DNA from: Phycisphaerae bacterium
Lineage (GTDB): Bacteria; Planctomycetota; Phycisphaerae; Sedimentisphaerales; Anaerobacaceae
Direction: 5' to 3'
Assembly: GCA_030619925.1 (NCBI GenBank)
Contig: JAUXAL010000019.1
Span: forward strand, 1-54,428
DNA length: 54,428 nt
Translations under genes and position numbers: made by a program
Shown here: in pieces, positions 16,765 through 25,669 of the stretch
Layout of the letters: each line of letters begins with the position of its first letter
Position numbering within the stretch: position 1 is the first letter of the stretch
Notes under the pieces: model-generated
Seen by the model: only the letters and a program-made list of their open reading frames with translations
The model's database searches: none
What the model was told of the DNA's origin: nothing

Positions 16765-16947
16765 GGGTCCGTGCTAAATCGGCAATTAATAAATAAAATT
16801 GGCATAACATACGATTTGACAAAAAATCAGCAGTAAGTTATCCATTGATATTTTGTAGTCGACAGCAAAAATCATTTCATGGCAAGTCTCCAGCTCAGCG
16901 CAACGACCAAATAGCTTGAAGTAATATCTGGTGACGTTATAATTCAT

Positions 16948-16980
16948 TGTGTGTAGTTCATAGTTCGCAGTTTGTAACAA
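16948..16980. repeat. Degenerate heptamer repeat, AGTTCAT word
   Basis: AGTTCAT, AGTTCGC and AGTTTGT follow with a 7-base period just upstream of the ribosome binding site of the deacetylase-family gene. The word is that of the palindrome at 37200-37260. Only one short arm is present. The remainder of 16765-16947 shows no gene. Confidence 0.6.
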
Positions 16981-16995
16981 GAAGGAAGATTTAGG

Positions 16996-18105
16996 ATGGC
17001 AGCCAGAAGAGCTGGTTTTATTTATTCGCCGGAGCTGGAGAAGTATAGTTATCCGCCGGAGCATCCCTTTACTACAATCCGGGCCAAAAGAACGCGGGAC
17101 ATTCTAAATTCTATGGGGCTTCTCTCAGGCAACGGCAGAAGCGAAGTAGCCCCGGTTCCCGCTGAAAGAATTGTGCTGAAGAAGTTCCATTCGGCCCGTT
17201 ATCTGCACGCATTGAAAACGGCCGCCAAAGGCCGTTGGGCTGCCGGAGCACTCGGTATGGGAATAGGAACAGGGGATTGTCCGGTCTTCGATGGATTATA
17301 TGAGTACGCGGTTCTGGCTACGGGGGGTACACTCATCGCTGCAAAACTCATTCTCTCAGGCGCTGCTGATGTGGCGTTCAATCCGTCAGGCGGGTTTCAT
17401 CACGCCGGTCCCGAACGCGCATCGGGCTTTTGCTACATCAATGACGTGGCCCTTGCCTGTATCATACTGGCCGAGCAGGGAAAACGCGTTGCGTATGTTG
17501 ATGTGGACGTTCATCACGGCGACGGCGTTGCATACGCATTTTACGACCGCTGCGACGTGATGACCATATCGTTCCACGAGAACCCCCGGATGCTGTTTCC
17601 CGGCACAGGATTTGAAGACGAAATCGGCACCGGGCGCGGAAAGGGCTACTGTGTGAATGTGCCTCTTCCGGTCGGCACTTATGACCAGGCGTATATGAAG
17701 GCATTCGAAGCTGTAGCTCTGCCGTTGATTACCGCTTATAATCCTGACGTGATTGTTTTTGAATTAGGGGCTGATGGGCTTGCGGGTGACCCTCTTGCAC
17801 ATCTGTATCTGACTAATAACGTTTATGTCGAAATCATCAACCATCTGTTAAGTTTCAAGAAACCCATTCTTGTAACCGGCGGCGGGGGGTACAATGTCGA
17901 CAACACCGTAAGGGCGTGGGCTCTGGCCTGGAGTATCTTTGCCGGCGCCGATAGCGACCGGGATACCAATCCCGCCGTCCGGCAGGGGGGCTTGCGGGAC
18001 AGGGAACTTGTTGTGAGCCAGCCACAGCGTGAAACGGTAACCCCTGCAATAGAGGCCGTGATAGAAGCGGTTAAAGCCAACGTTTTTTCTTTTCATGGCT
18101 GCTGA
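16996..18105 (+). CDS. Histone deacetylase/AcuC family amidohydrolase
   Basis: A 369-residue zinc hydrolase of the arginase/deacetylase superfamily. Catalytic features are visible: the paired His in GGFHHAGPE (about 132-139), the metal-binding DVDVHHGDG (about 168-176), the third metal ligand region in ELGADGLAGDP, and the glycine loop LVTGGGGYNV. These match bacterial class I-like enzymes such as AcuC, which removes acyl groups from lysine of target proteins, for example acetyl-CoA synthetase; others act on acetylpolyamines. The substrate is not deducible. Its place beside the acetyl-CoA pathway would fit control of acetyl-CoA enzymes by acetylation, which is speculative. A GAAGG ribosome binding site precedes ATG 16996. 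Confidence 0.88.
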   Translation: MAARRAGFIYSPELEKYSYPPEHPFTTIRAKRTRDILNSMGLLSGNGRSEVAPVPAERIVLKKFHSARYLHALKTAAKGRWAAGALGMGIGTGDCPVFDGLYEYAVLATGGTLIAAKLILSGAADVAFNPSGGFHHAGPERASGFCYINDVALACIILAEQGKRVAYVDVDVHHGDGVAYAFYDRCDVMTISFHENPRMLFPGTGFEDEIGTGRGKGYCVNVPLPVGTYDQAYMKAFEAVALPLITAYNPDVIVFELGADGLAGDPLAHLYLTNNVYVEIINHLLSFKKPILVTGGGGYNVDNTVRAWALAWSIFAGADSDRDTNPAVRQGGLRDRELVVSQPQRETVTPAIEAVIEAVKANVFSFHGC

Positions 18106-18218
18106 AGGCGGGTTTGATCATGGCCGGCCCGTCTTGGCTCGGGCAAGGCGAGACAGGCGTTGCCGGCCTATCCGGTTAAGTTGCGTATGCTCTATCGCCG
18201 GGCTTATACCGGTTTGTC

Positions 18219-18246
18219 TTGACTGAGCGTGGACCGAGGATACAAT
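18219..18246 (+). promoter_or_regulatory. Sigma70-type promoter for the formate dehydrogenase operon
   Basis: TTGACT at 18219-18224, a 16-base spacer and TACAAT at 18241-18246 lie about 55 bases before the first gene of the operon. Both boxes are near consensus. The rest of 18106-18300 holds a GC-rich partly self-complementary stretch (GGCCGGC ... GCCGGCC, about 18122-18169) that could end the upstream transcript. Confidence 0.5.
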
Positions 18247-18306
18247 ATGGCTCGCTTGAAATCAGAACAGTAAGCGTTTACGTGTGGTATCCTTAGGGAA
18301 GTGAAT

Positions 18307-18786
18307 ATGGACTTCGGCAAAGAGGGCTCTTTGAGTATAGAACCATTGGATAAGATTTTGGCATCGGTGCCGAACGCCGGTTTTGGCGACCTTATCCCCA
18401 TTCTGCAGAAGATTCAGGCAGCCTACGGTTACCTGCCGCCGAGTGTGCTAATGGCTGCGAGCAGCCGTACCGGCATCACTGCCAGCCGGATTTACGGAGT
18501 GGCAACCTTTTACGAGCAGTTTCATCTTGAGCCTCATGGTCGACATACGATTAAATGCTGCCGAGGGACAGCATGTCATGTAAGGGGCGGCAGAAACATA
18601 ATACGAGCTATTTCACGGACTCTGGGTGTAGAAGAAAGTGAAACTACCGAAGACATGCGGTTTACATTTGAGACAGTGGCATGTCTTGGGACGTGTTTTC
18701 TTGCTCCGGTGATGATGGTCAATAATGATTATTACGGCCACATGACGTCGAACAAGGTCAAGGACATACTCGAAAGGTACAGTTGA
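18307..18786 (+). CDS. NuoE/HydC-like 2Fe-2S subunit of formate dehydrogenase complex
   Basis: A 159-residue thioredoxin-fold ferredoxin of the 24-kDa Complex I type. A helical N-terminal part (PILQKIQAAYGYLPP) precedes IYGVATFYEQF, and four cysteines ligate a 2Fe-2S cluster: KCCRGTACHVRG and later VACLGTCFLAP. In soluble hydrogenases and formate dehydrogenases this subunit passes electrons between the flavin subunit and the rest of the complex. It is first in a three-gene operon with the flavin subunit and the catalytic subunit. GTG 18301 is an alternative start; ATG 18307 is better spaced from AGGGAA. Confidence 0.92.
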   Translation: MDFGKEGSLSIEPLDKILASVPNAGFGDLIPILQKIQAAYGYLPPSVLMAASSRTGITASRIYGVATFYEQFHLEPHGRHTIKCCRGTACHVRGGRNIIRAISRTLGVEESETTEDMRFTFETVACLGTCFLAPVMMVNNDYYGHMTSNKVKDILERYS

Positions 18787-18790
18787 ATAG

Positions 18791-21700
18791 ATGGTTTCCG
18801 TAAAGATAATATCATTGGGCGGCATCGAACGGTTCCGACAGGAGCTGTTGAGCAGACGGCGAGAATACAAAGCGAGGATTCTAATCTGCACGACAGGGTG
18901 CAGGGCGTTGGGAGCCCAGGGTGTTGCGGCAAAATTCAGGGAAAGATTGAGGAGTCTTTCTCTTGAAAAGGAAGTTTCGGTTGTCGAGACCGGCTGCATT
19001 GGGTTGTGCGCCCGCGCACCGGTTATGCTGATTGAGCCTTATGAGTATCTTTATGGGGGGGTCAGCGGCGAAGATATTGACGAGATAATTTCGACGACAA
19101 TACAAAATGGCCAGGCAGTTGAGCGTCTGGCGGTCGTTCAGGACGGCAAGCCGACGCCTCACATAAAGGATATTAATTTTTACAAGAAGCAAACGAGACT
19201 CGTACTGGGGAACTGCGGGCGAATTGACCCGAGGAGAATCGAAGACGCGATTGAACGCGGAGGATATATTGCGGCAGTACAGGCCATAACCCGGAAAAAA
19301 CCGCAGCAGATTATAGACGAGGTTACAGAGTCAGGTCTCAGAGGTCGCGGTGGGGCTGGCTTTCCGACGGGCGTGAAGTGGAATTTCTGTCGAAAGTCAG
19401 AGGGCCAGGAAAAATACCTTATCTGCAACGCCGACGAGGGTGACCCAGGGGCGTTTATGGACAGGGCACTGTTGGAAGGTGACCCACACAGAGTTATCGA
19501 GGGAATGATTGTGGCTGCTTATGCCATCGGTTCGGGCCAGGGATTCATATATGTTCGGGCTGAGTACCCCATCGCGGTTGAGCATATTAATATCGCACTC
19601 GAGCAGGCACGTACTCTTGGACTTTTGGGTGACGATATAGCAGGGTCGGGCTTTGGCTTTGACATACAAGTCCGTATGGGCGCCGGGGCGTTTGTCTGCG
19701 GTGAGGAAACCGCTCTTATAGCATCGCTTGAAGGCAAGCGTGGAATACCAAACTCTCGGCCACCATTTCCCGCACAAAGGGGCTACATAGGCAAACCGAC
19801 AACTATCAATAATGTCGAGACCTTGGCCAATGTTCTACTTATCATAAGGAACGGTGCGGAGTGGTACAATAAGATAGGTACTGAGAAAAGCAAAGGAACC
19901 AAAATATTTGCTCTTGCAGGCAGGGTAAACAATACCGGTCTGGTGGAAGTGCCGATGGGGGCCACGCTCCGTGAAATCATCTTTGATATCGGCGGCGGTA
20001 TACCGAAGGGGCGCAAGTTCAAAGCTGCTCAGTTAGGCGGGCCCTCCGGTGGTTGTATTCCGGCCAGGTACCTCGACAATGAGATAGACTACGACAGCGT
20101 GCAGGCCCTTGGAGCAATAATGGGCTCTGGCGGGCTTATCGTCATGGATGAAAATACCTGTATGGTGGACATCGCGCGGTATTTCCTCGAATTCGTTCAG
20201 GCCGAATCGTGCGGTAAGTGTACTCCGTGCAGGGTCGGCACGAAAAAGATGCTTCAAATGCTTCAGGACGTCAGCCGGGGTGAGGCTAAAATAGAAGATC
20301 TTGATTACCTTCAGCATTTGGCAGAACATATCAAGAAGGCGTCACTTTGCGGCCTTGGACAGACAGCCCCGAATCCTGTCCTTTCCACACTACGCCATTT
20401 CCGGGACGAGTACGAGGAGCACATTGCTTTGAAGACGTGCCGGGCGGCAGTTTGCGAAGGCTTGGTAAGGGCATCGTGCCAGCATGCGTGTCCTGCGGGT
20501 GTGAATGTTCCGGAATATCTGGCACTTGCCGCTGAGGGCAAACTCAATGAAGCGGCAAATATAATCCGGCGGCGCAATCCTTTCATTTCTGTCTGTGGTC
20601 GCGTTTGCGACCATCCGTGTGAGCAAAGGTGCCGTCGGAGTGAAATCGACCATCCCCTTGCGATACGTGCTTTGAAGCGTTATATCGCCGACAATATGGA
20701 CGACTATGTGAGTCTGATGTCCCGTCGTGTTGACAAGCCCGCTGAAGTGGCGATTGTCGGCAGCGGGCCTGCAGGTCTTAGCTGCGGGTACTTTTTGGCC
20801 CTTATGCAAAGGTCGTCAGTCATATTCGAAGCCCAGCCAATTCCCGGGGGGATGCTTGCTCTGGGGATACCGGAATTCAGACTGCCGAAGGAAACACTCA
20901 AAAAGGAGATAGATTTCATCCTCTCGCACGGTATTGAACTGCGGACAAATTCAAAAATTGAAAACGCCAAAGAACTGATTGACCAAGGATTCAAGGCGGT
21001 ATTTGTGGCGACGGGGGCACAACTTGGCAAGGCAATTAATATTGAAGGTATCGAGCTTGATGGTGTGCATGATGCTCTTGAATTTCTGCGTGAGAGGGCT
21101 TTGGGTAAGGGGCAGAACTGCGAGGGTAAAGCGATAGTAGTACTGGGCGGCGGTAACGTGGCTGTGGACGCGGCCAGGTCGGCTGTTCGTTTGGGTGCGA
21201 AGAAGGTGACGATCCTTTATAGAAGAACCCGGGAAGAAATGCCGGCCTACACAGAAGAAATCGAAGAGGCCATACAGGAGGGGATTGAGATTATAACTCT
21301 CGGCATTCCGAGACGGATTCTAAGCAGAAACGGTGTTGTAACCGGTATTGAATTTATTCGCGCCGAACTTGGCAAGGCTGAAGCTGACGGTAGACGTAGG
21401 CCAATAGCTGTAGAGGGTAGTGAAAGTGTAGTTGAATGCGACATGGTGATACCGGCTATCGGCCAGGTCGCGTCCGCGGAGGTTGTAGATTTTAGTGGCG
21501 GCCCTGAATTGACTGACTGGGGCACGATAAAAGTTGATCCCGTCAGTCGTAATACTACAGTTAGTGAAATCTTTTCCGGAGGGGACTGCGTCAGTGGTCC
21601 TTCAAGCGTAATAGCAGCGGTTGCAAGCAGCCAACAAGCCGCTGTTCATATCGACAGGCTGCTTGGGGGAAGCGGAGAGCTTCCAGCCGACACGGGATTT

Positions 21701-21874
21701 GCGTTTGTCAAGCCCGACGAAGAGACATTGGCGAAATCACCTCCGAGAGCTGAAGAAAAGATTATTGCGCTCGACATACGCAAACGTTGTTTTGCAGAGG
21801 TAGTGCTCGGCCTTGACCGAGAGCAGGCGGTCTGCGAGGCAAGTAGATGTCTGAGATGTGACCTTGAAAAATAA
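18791..21874 (+). CDS. NuoF-GltD fusion, diaphorase subunit of formate dehydrogenase complex
   Basis: A 1027-residue fusion. Residues 1-120 form a thioredoxin-like 2Fe-2S domain with Cys33, 37, 69 and 73. The NuoF core follows, with the FMN/NADH motif GLRGRGGAGFPTGVKW at 182-197, ICNADEGDPGAF and the 4Fe-4S motif CGKCTPCRVGT. From about 540 there is a GltD-type module: a Cys-rich bis-4Fe-4S region (SCQHACPAGVNV, CGRVCDHPCEQRC), an FAD site IVGSGPAGLSCGYF and an NADP-type site VVLGGGNVAVDAAR followed by YRRTREEMPA. The C-terminus ends CLRCD. NuoF oxidises or reduces NAD(H) with FMN; GltD/NfnB modules handle NADP(H) with FAD. One chain holding both suggests an enzyme that links formate to both nucleotide pools, perhaps by flavin-based bifurcation. 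Four bases separate it from the NuoE-like gene. Confidence 0.9.
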   Translation: MVSVKIISLGGIERFRQELLSRRREYKARILICTTGCRALGAQGVAAKFRERLRSLSLEKEVSVVETGCIGLCARAPVMLIEPYEYLYGGVSGEDIDEIISTTIQNGQAVERLAVVQDGKPTPHIKDINFYKKQTRLVLGNCGRIDPRRIEDAIERGGYIAAVQAITRKKPQQIIDEVTESGLRGRGGAGFPTGVKWNFCRKSEGQEKYLICNADEGDPGAFMDRALLEGDPHRVIEGMIVAAYAIGSGQGFIYVRAEYPIAVEHINIALEQARTLGLLGDDIAGSGFGFDIQVRMGAGAFVCGEETALIASLEGKRGIPNSRPPFPAQRGYIGKPTTINNVETLANVLLIIRNGAEWYNKIGTEKSKGTKIFALAGRVNNTGLVEVPMGATLREIIFDIGGGIPKGRKFKAAQLGGPSGGCIPARYLDNEIDYDSVQALGAIMGSGGLIVMDENTCMVDIARYFLEFVQAESCGKCTPCRVGTKKMLQMLQDVSRGEAKIEDLDYLQHLAEHIKKASLCGLGQTAPNPVLSTLRHFRDEYEEHIALKTCRAAVCEGLVRASCQHACPAGVNVPEYLALAAEGKLNEAANIIRRRNPFISVCGRVCDHPCEQRCRRSEIDHPLAIRALKRYIADNMDDYVSLMSRRVDKPAEVAIVGSGPAGLSCGYFLALMQRSSVIFEAQPIPGGMLALGIPEFRLPKETLKKEIDFILSHGIELRTNSKIENAKELIDQGFKAVFVATGAQLGKAINIEGIELDGVHDALEFLRERALGKGQNCEGKAIVVLGGGNVAVDAARSAVRLGAKKVTILYRRTREEMPAYTEEIEEAIQEGIEIITLGIPRRILSRNGVVTGIEFIRAELGKAEADGRRRPIAVEGSESVVECDMVIPAIGQVASAEVVDFSGGPELTDWGTIKVDPVSRNTTVSEIFSGGDCVSGPSSVIAAVASSQQAAVHIDRLLGGSGELPADTGFAFVKPDEETLAKSPPRAEEKIIALDIRKRCFAEVVLGLDREQAVCEASRCLRCDLEK

Positions 21875-21888
21875 CAGCAGTCAAAATT

Positions 21889-24603
21889 ATGTCTGAAATA
21901 CAAGTAACAATAAACGGCAAAGAGTTAACCAGCAAGGCCGGACAGAACATCCTTGAACTGGCTCTTGCAAACGACATTGAAATACCGAACCTCTGCTACG
22001 ATCCAAGACTGAGGCCCAGCGGTTCGTGCCGGCTTTGTGTGGTGGAAGTACAGGGCCAGGCAGAACCGGTTGCCGCGTGCACTTTCCAGATACAGCCTGG
22101 AATGGTTGTGCAAACGCAGACGGAAGAAATCCGGGCGATAAGGAAAACCGTTCTCGAGCTTTTATTTTACGAGCATCGTGGGTCCTGCACCACGTGCGAT
22201 GAAAACGGCGACTGCAAGCTGCAAAGGTATGCGTACGAGTATCAGCTCAGTGATGATGTTTTTGAGCCGCCTGCCGGGGAAGGGCGGCGTGAAAATTACA
22301 CTACCGGCAATGAGGCGCTGGAGTACGACCTGGGCAAATGTATCCGCTGCGGCAGGTGTATACAAATTTGTGAGGAAGTTCAAGCCGACAGTGCACTTAC
22401 GTTCAAGTCAAGGGCGGCGAGCGTCGAGGTTAGCACTGCCTTTGACATGCCTTTAAACGATTCGACCTGCGAACTGTGCGGCCAGTGCATCTCAAGCTGT
22501 CCCACGGGGGCTTTATATGAGCGAGCGGCGAAAGGCAAGGGTCAGTGCAAGGACCTTGTGCGAACAAGAACGACCTGTCCATATTGTGGGGTTGGTTGTC
22601 AAATTGACCTGAACGTAAACCCAAAAGCAAGTGAGATTGTCCGTGTAACCAGCGAGGTCGGCTGCATTCCCAACAACGGCAACTTGTGCGTCAAGGGAAG
22701 ATTCGGCATGGATTTCATCGCCAGTGATAAAAGGTTGACAGAGCCGCTTATCAAGAGAAACGGCAAATTTGAGAAAGCGACGTGGGATGAGGCAATTACG
22801 TTTATTGCCGAACGTCTCAAGCGAACGCGTTCGCAGTTCGGTGCCGATAGTATCGCCGGGCTTTCATCAGCCAAGTGCACTAACGAAGACAACTATGTGT
22901 TCCAGAAATTCATACGTGCGTGCATCGGGACCAATAACGTGGACCACTGCGCAAGGCTGTGTCATGCATCCACGGTAGCCGGTCTTGCGCGAGCATTCGG
23001 CAGCGGGGCTATGACCAATTCAATAGATGAGCTAAAAAATGCGGCCTGCATATTTGTCATCGGCTCAAACACGACCGAAGCCCATCCGGTGATCGGTCTT
23101 TATATAAAAAAAGCAGTGATGAAAAATGGAGCTGAATTAGTAGTGGCCGATCCCCGTGCGATTGACCTGACCCGATTTGCCAGGCTGTATATTGCCCAAA
23201 AGCCCGGCACGGACGTAGCGCTTATTAATGCGATGATGAACGTAATTATAAATGAAGAATTGCACGACAAAGCCTTTATCAAAGAGCGGACCGAGGATTT
23301 TGAAAAGCTTGAAACTATACTAAAAGACTTTACTCCCGAAAAAGCCGAAGGCATTACGACAATTCCGGCGGATAAAATTCGCGCAGCAGCGAGGCTTTAC
23401 GCCAACGCCAAAACCGCCAGCATTGTTTATAGTATGGGCATCACTCAGCATACGACGGGCACTGATAACGTGCTGTCGCTGGCCAATCTGGCAATGCTTA
23501 CGGGCAATGTGGGCGCCGAATCGACGGGCGTCAATCCCTTGCGTGGACAGAACAATGTGCAGGGCGCCTGCGATCTTGGAGCGCTGCCTAACGTCTACCC
23601 CGGCTATCAATCCGTTGAAGATTCGCAGATACAGGCCAATTTCGAGTCAGCGTGGGGCGGGAAGCTCTCCGGCCGAAAGGGGCTTACGGTTGTCGAGATG
23701 ATGCACGCGATAGAAGAGGGAAAAGTCAAAGCTCTGTACGTAATGGGAGAGAACCCCGCACTTTCGGACCCGAACCTGAACAGAACCAGAAGAGCCCTGG
23801 AGAAAGTGGATTTTCTGGTAGTACAGGATATTTTCCTTTCAGAGACGGCTGAGTACGCCGATGTTGTATTGCCCTCGGTCTGCTTTGCGGAGAAGGACGG
23901 CACATTCACGAATACCGAACGCCGGGTTCAGCGGGTTCGAAAGGCCGTCGCGCCGCCGGGACAGGCCCGAAGTGACTGGAAAATCATCTGTGAGGTCGCG
24001 ACGAAGATGGCCTATCCGATGAGCTACGAAGGCGCCGACAAAATAATGGGTGAAATCGCGTCGGTCACCCCAATATATGGCGGTATTTCGTTCGACAGGA
24101 TAGATTCGGTTGGGCTGCAGTGGCCCTGCCTGGACAAGGGGCATCCAGGCACCAGGTTCCTGCACGAGGGAACATTCAAGAGGGGCAAAGGTAAATTCCA
24201 CGCGGTCGAATTTATTGAGGCTGACGAGCTTCCCGATGAGGACTATCCTTTTGTACTGACGACCGGCAGGCAGCTATATCAATTCCATACCGGCACGATG
24301 ACAAGAAAGTCACCGGCGATCAATCAGGTTTCGCCGACGGGGTACGTAGAGATACATCCCGATGATGCCCGGCGGCTTGAAATCAGCAGCGGCGAGAATG
24401 TTGAGGTAATCACCCGGCGCGGAAGGGTAACCACGCCGGCAAGGGTTACCAGCAAGATTGAAAAAGGCTGGCTGTTTATGCCGTTTCATTTCCGGGAAAG
24501 CCCAGCCAATATGCTGACTAATGACGCATTAGACCCAACGGCCAAGATACCGGAATACAAGGTCTGTGCAGCAGCGGTTAACAAGACCAAGCAGCCAAAG
24601 TAG
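21889..24603 (+). CDS. fdhA: Formate dehydrogenase catalytic subunit, cysteine form
   Basis: A 904-residue molybdo- or tungsto-enzyme of the DMSO reductase family. The N-terminus is NuoG-like: 2Fe-2S (Cys36, 47, 50, 64), His-Cys 4Fe-4S (His96, Cys100, 103, 109), and two 4Fe-4S sites (Cys151-161 and Cys194-204). The catalytic part begins with CPYCGVGC at 230-237 and Cys267 for another 4Fe-4S. The active-site residue is Cys358 in DHCARLCHA, followed by His359, where some homologues carry selenocysteine. The family reaction is formate to CO2; in an acetogenic setting CO2 reduction is expected. The arrangement with NuoE and NuoF partners is that of NAD(P)-dependent soluble enzymes. Fourteen bases separate it from the fusion gene. 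It converges on metF. Confidence 0.95.
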   Translation: MSEIQVTINGKELTSKAGQNILELALANDIEIPNLCYDPRLRPSGSCRLCVVEVQGQAEPVAACTFQIQPGMVVQTQTEEIRAIRKTVLELLFYEHRGSCTTCDENGDCKLQRYAYEYQLSDDVFEPPAGEGRRENYTTGNEALEYDLGKCIRCGRCIQICEEVQADSALTFKSRAASVEVSTAFDMPLNDSTCELCGQCISSCPTGALYERAAKGKGQCKDLVRTRTTCPYCGVGCQIDLNVNPKASEIVRVTSEVGCIPNNGNLCVKGRFGMDFIASDKRLTEPLIKRNGKFEKATWDEAITFIAERLKRTRSQFGADSIAGLSSAKCTNEDNYVFQKFIRACIGTNNVDHCARLCHASTVAGLARAFGSGAMTNSIDELKNAACIFVIGSNTTEAHPVIGLYIKKAVMKNGAELVVADPRAIDLTRFARLYIAQKPGTDVALINAMMNVIINEELHDKAFIKERTEDFEKLETILKDFTPEKAEGITTIPADKIRAAARLYANAKTASIVYSMGITQHTTGTDNVLSLANLAMLTGNVGAESTGVNPLRGQNNVQGACDLGALPNVYPGYQSVEDSQIQANFESAWGGKLSGRKGLTVVEMMHAIEEGKVKALYVMGENPALSDPNLNRTRRALEKVDFLVVQDIFLSETAEYADVVLPSVCFAEKDGTFTNTERRVQRVRKAVAPPGQARSDWKIICEVATKMAYPMSYEGADKIMGEIASVTPIYGGISFDRIDSVGLQWPCLDKGHPGTRFLHEGTFKRGKGKFHAVEFIEADELPDEDYPFVLTTGRQLYQFHTGTMTRKSPAINQVSPTGYVEIHPDDARRLEISSGENVEVITRRGRVTTPARVTSKIEKGWLFMPFHFRESPANMLTNDALDPTAKIPEYKVCAAAVNKTKQPK

Positions 24604-24634
24604 CCGGTGACTTAACTACGTTATTGGATAGTTT

Positions 24635-24654
24635 TGGCCATTATAATTTGGCCA
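24635..24654. terminator. Possible bidirectional hairpin between fdhA and metF
   Basis: TGGCCA-TTATAATT-TGGCCA lies in the 37-base gap and over the metF stop codon, with T runs on the left and A runs on the right. It is a short stem; it would serve both converging transcripts. Confidence 0.3.
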
Positions 24655-25516
24655 TTTCCAAAACGGTGGATACGTGCCGCTCCCACCCCAAAGACATAAT
24701 GTGAACTCCCTGACATAAGTCCTTTAGTTCTGTAATCAGACGGGCGGAGATTTCCAGGCTTTTTTCGACTCTTTTTTCTTTCCCCACGCCGGCCAGCTCG
24801 TTAATAAGCTCATCGGGAACGTGAATTCCTGCGACATTTGCATTCATAAACTTAGCCATGCCGGGTGATTTCAAAAATATGATTCCGGCCATAACCGGCA
24901 CTTTGAGATGCTTTACTTTTTTCATAAAGCGAGCGAACTTATCCACTTCATAAACTGCCTGGGTCTGGAAGAACTCTGCCCCAGCCTGAATCTTTTTCTC
25001 CATCTTGATAATCTGTGGTTCCAGCGGCTCGGCGCCCGGATTCACCACTGCCCCCAAGCAAAATTGCGGCGGACGGCCTTCCAAATCATTACCCGCCATA
25101 TCTTTGCCGCCCATTAACCCCTTGACTGCCGAGAGCAGCTGTACCGAATCCAAATCGAAGACGGGCATCGCCTGAGGGTGGTCACCCATTGTTGGATGGT
25201 CCCCGGTGAGGCACAATAGATTATCAATACCTAATACTGCGGCGCTTAAGACATCCGACTGCAAACCGAGACGATTGCGGTCCCGGCAGGTAAGCTGCAT
25301 AATGGGTTCGAGGTCTCTGTCCTTCAAAAGACGACAGGTCGCCAGTGAGCCGACCCTCATTACAGAGCTTTGCAAATCAGTAACATTGAAAGCATCAATT
25401 TTGTCGCGCAGCGGCTCCAGCTCGCTCATCATCTGTTCCATCTCTATGCCCTTGGGCGGCCCGGCTTCACAGGTGATTACAAACTTGCCCTGTTTGAAAC
25501 GCTCAATAAGTTTCAT
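24641..25516 (-). CDS. metF: Methylenetetrahydrofolate reductase, MetF
   Basis: A 291-residue TIM-barrel flavoprotein reducing 5,10-methylene-THF to 5-methyl-THF. Visible are CEAGPPKG near residues 16-23 with the catalytic-acid region, the NVTDLQS strand, QLTCRDRNR, and the folate-binding LCLTGDHPTMGDHPQA (about 101-116). It is the last gene of the Wood-Ljungdahl operon and is preceded by metV, the partner needed in acetogens that lack an NADH-dependent MetF. GGAGG lies ten bases before the ATG. Between metV and metF the 153-base gap is filled by a palindromic heptamer repeat. Confidence 0.95.
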   Translation of the reverse strand: MKLIERFKQGKFVITCEAGPPKGIEMEQMMSELEPLRDKIDAFNVTDLQSSVMRVGSLATCRLLKDRDLEPIMQLTCRDRNRLGLQSDVLSAAVLGIDNLLCLTGDHPTMGDHPQAMPVFDLDSVQLLSAVKGLMGGKDMAGNDLEGRPPQFCLGAVVNPGAEPLEPQIIKMEKKIQAGAEFFQTQAVYEVDKFARFMKKVKHLKVPVMAGIIFLKSPGMAKFMNANVAGIHVPDELINELAGVGKEKRVEKSLEISARLITELKDLCQGVHIMSLGWERHVSTVLEMAKL

Positions 25517-25537
25517 GTCTTAAACGCCTCCATATCT

Positions 25538-25667
25538 CAGAAGTCAGAAGACAGAAGTCGGATGTCAGAAATCAGATGTCAGAAGTCAGATTTTTCTGCT
25601 TTCTGTCGTCTGTCCTCTGCTTTCTGTGCTCTGTCTTCTGTTTTCTGTCTTCTGTCCTCTGTTTTCA
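25538..25667. repeat. Palindromic heptamer element, CAGAAGT word, no insert
   Basis: Left arm: eight 7-base units of the type CAGAAGT, CAGAAGA, CGGATGT, CAGAAAT. Right arm: about ten units of the complementary type TTCTGTC, CTCTGTC, TTCTGTT. The loop is only a few bases. It fills the metV-metF gap. The left arm shares CAGAAGACAGAAGTCGGATG with the left arm of the element at 28734, where a gene lies between the arms. Confidence 0.92.
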
Positions 25668-25669
25668 GC

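Noticed and set aside
16816-16845. TTGACA as promoter of the deacetylase-family gene
   Set aside because: The -35 is perfect but no acceptable -10 box lies at 16-18 bases.
22959-22965. Selenocysteine at the FdhA active site
   Set aside because: The codon is TGT (Cys358), not TGA, and the frame is open.
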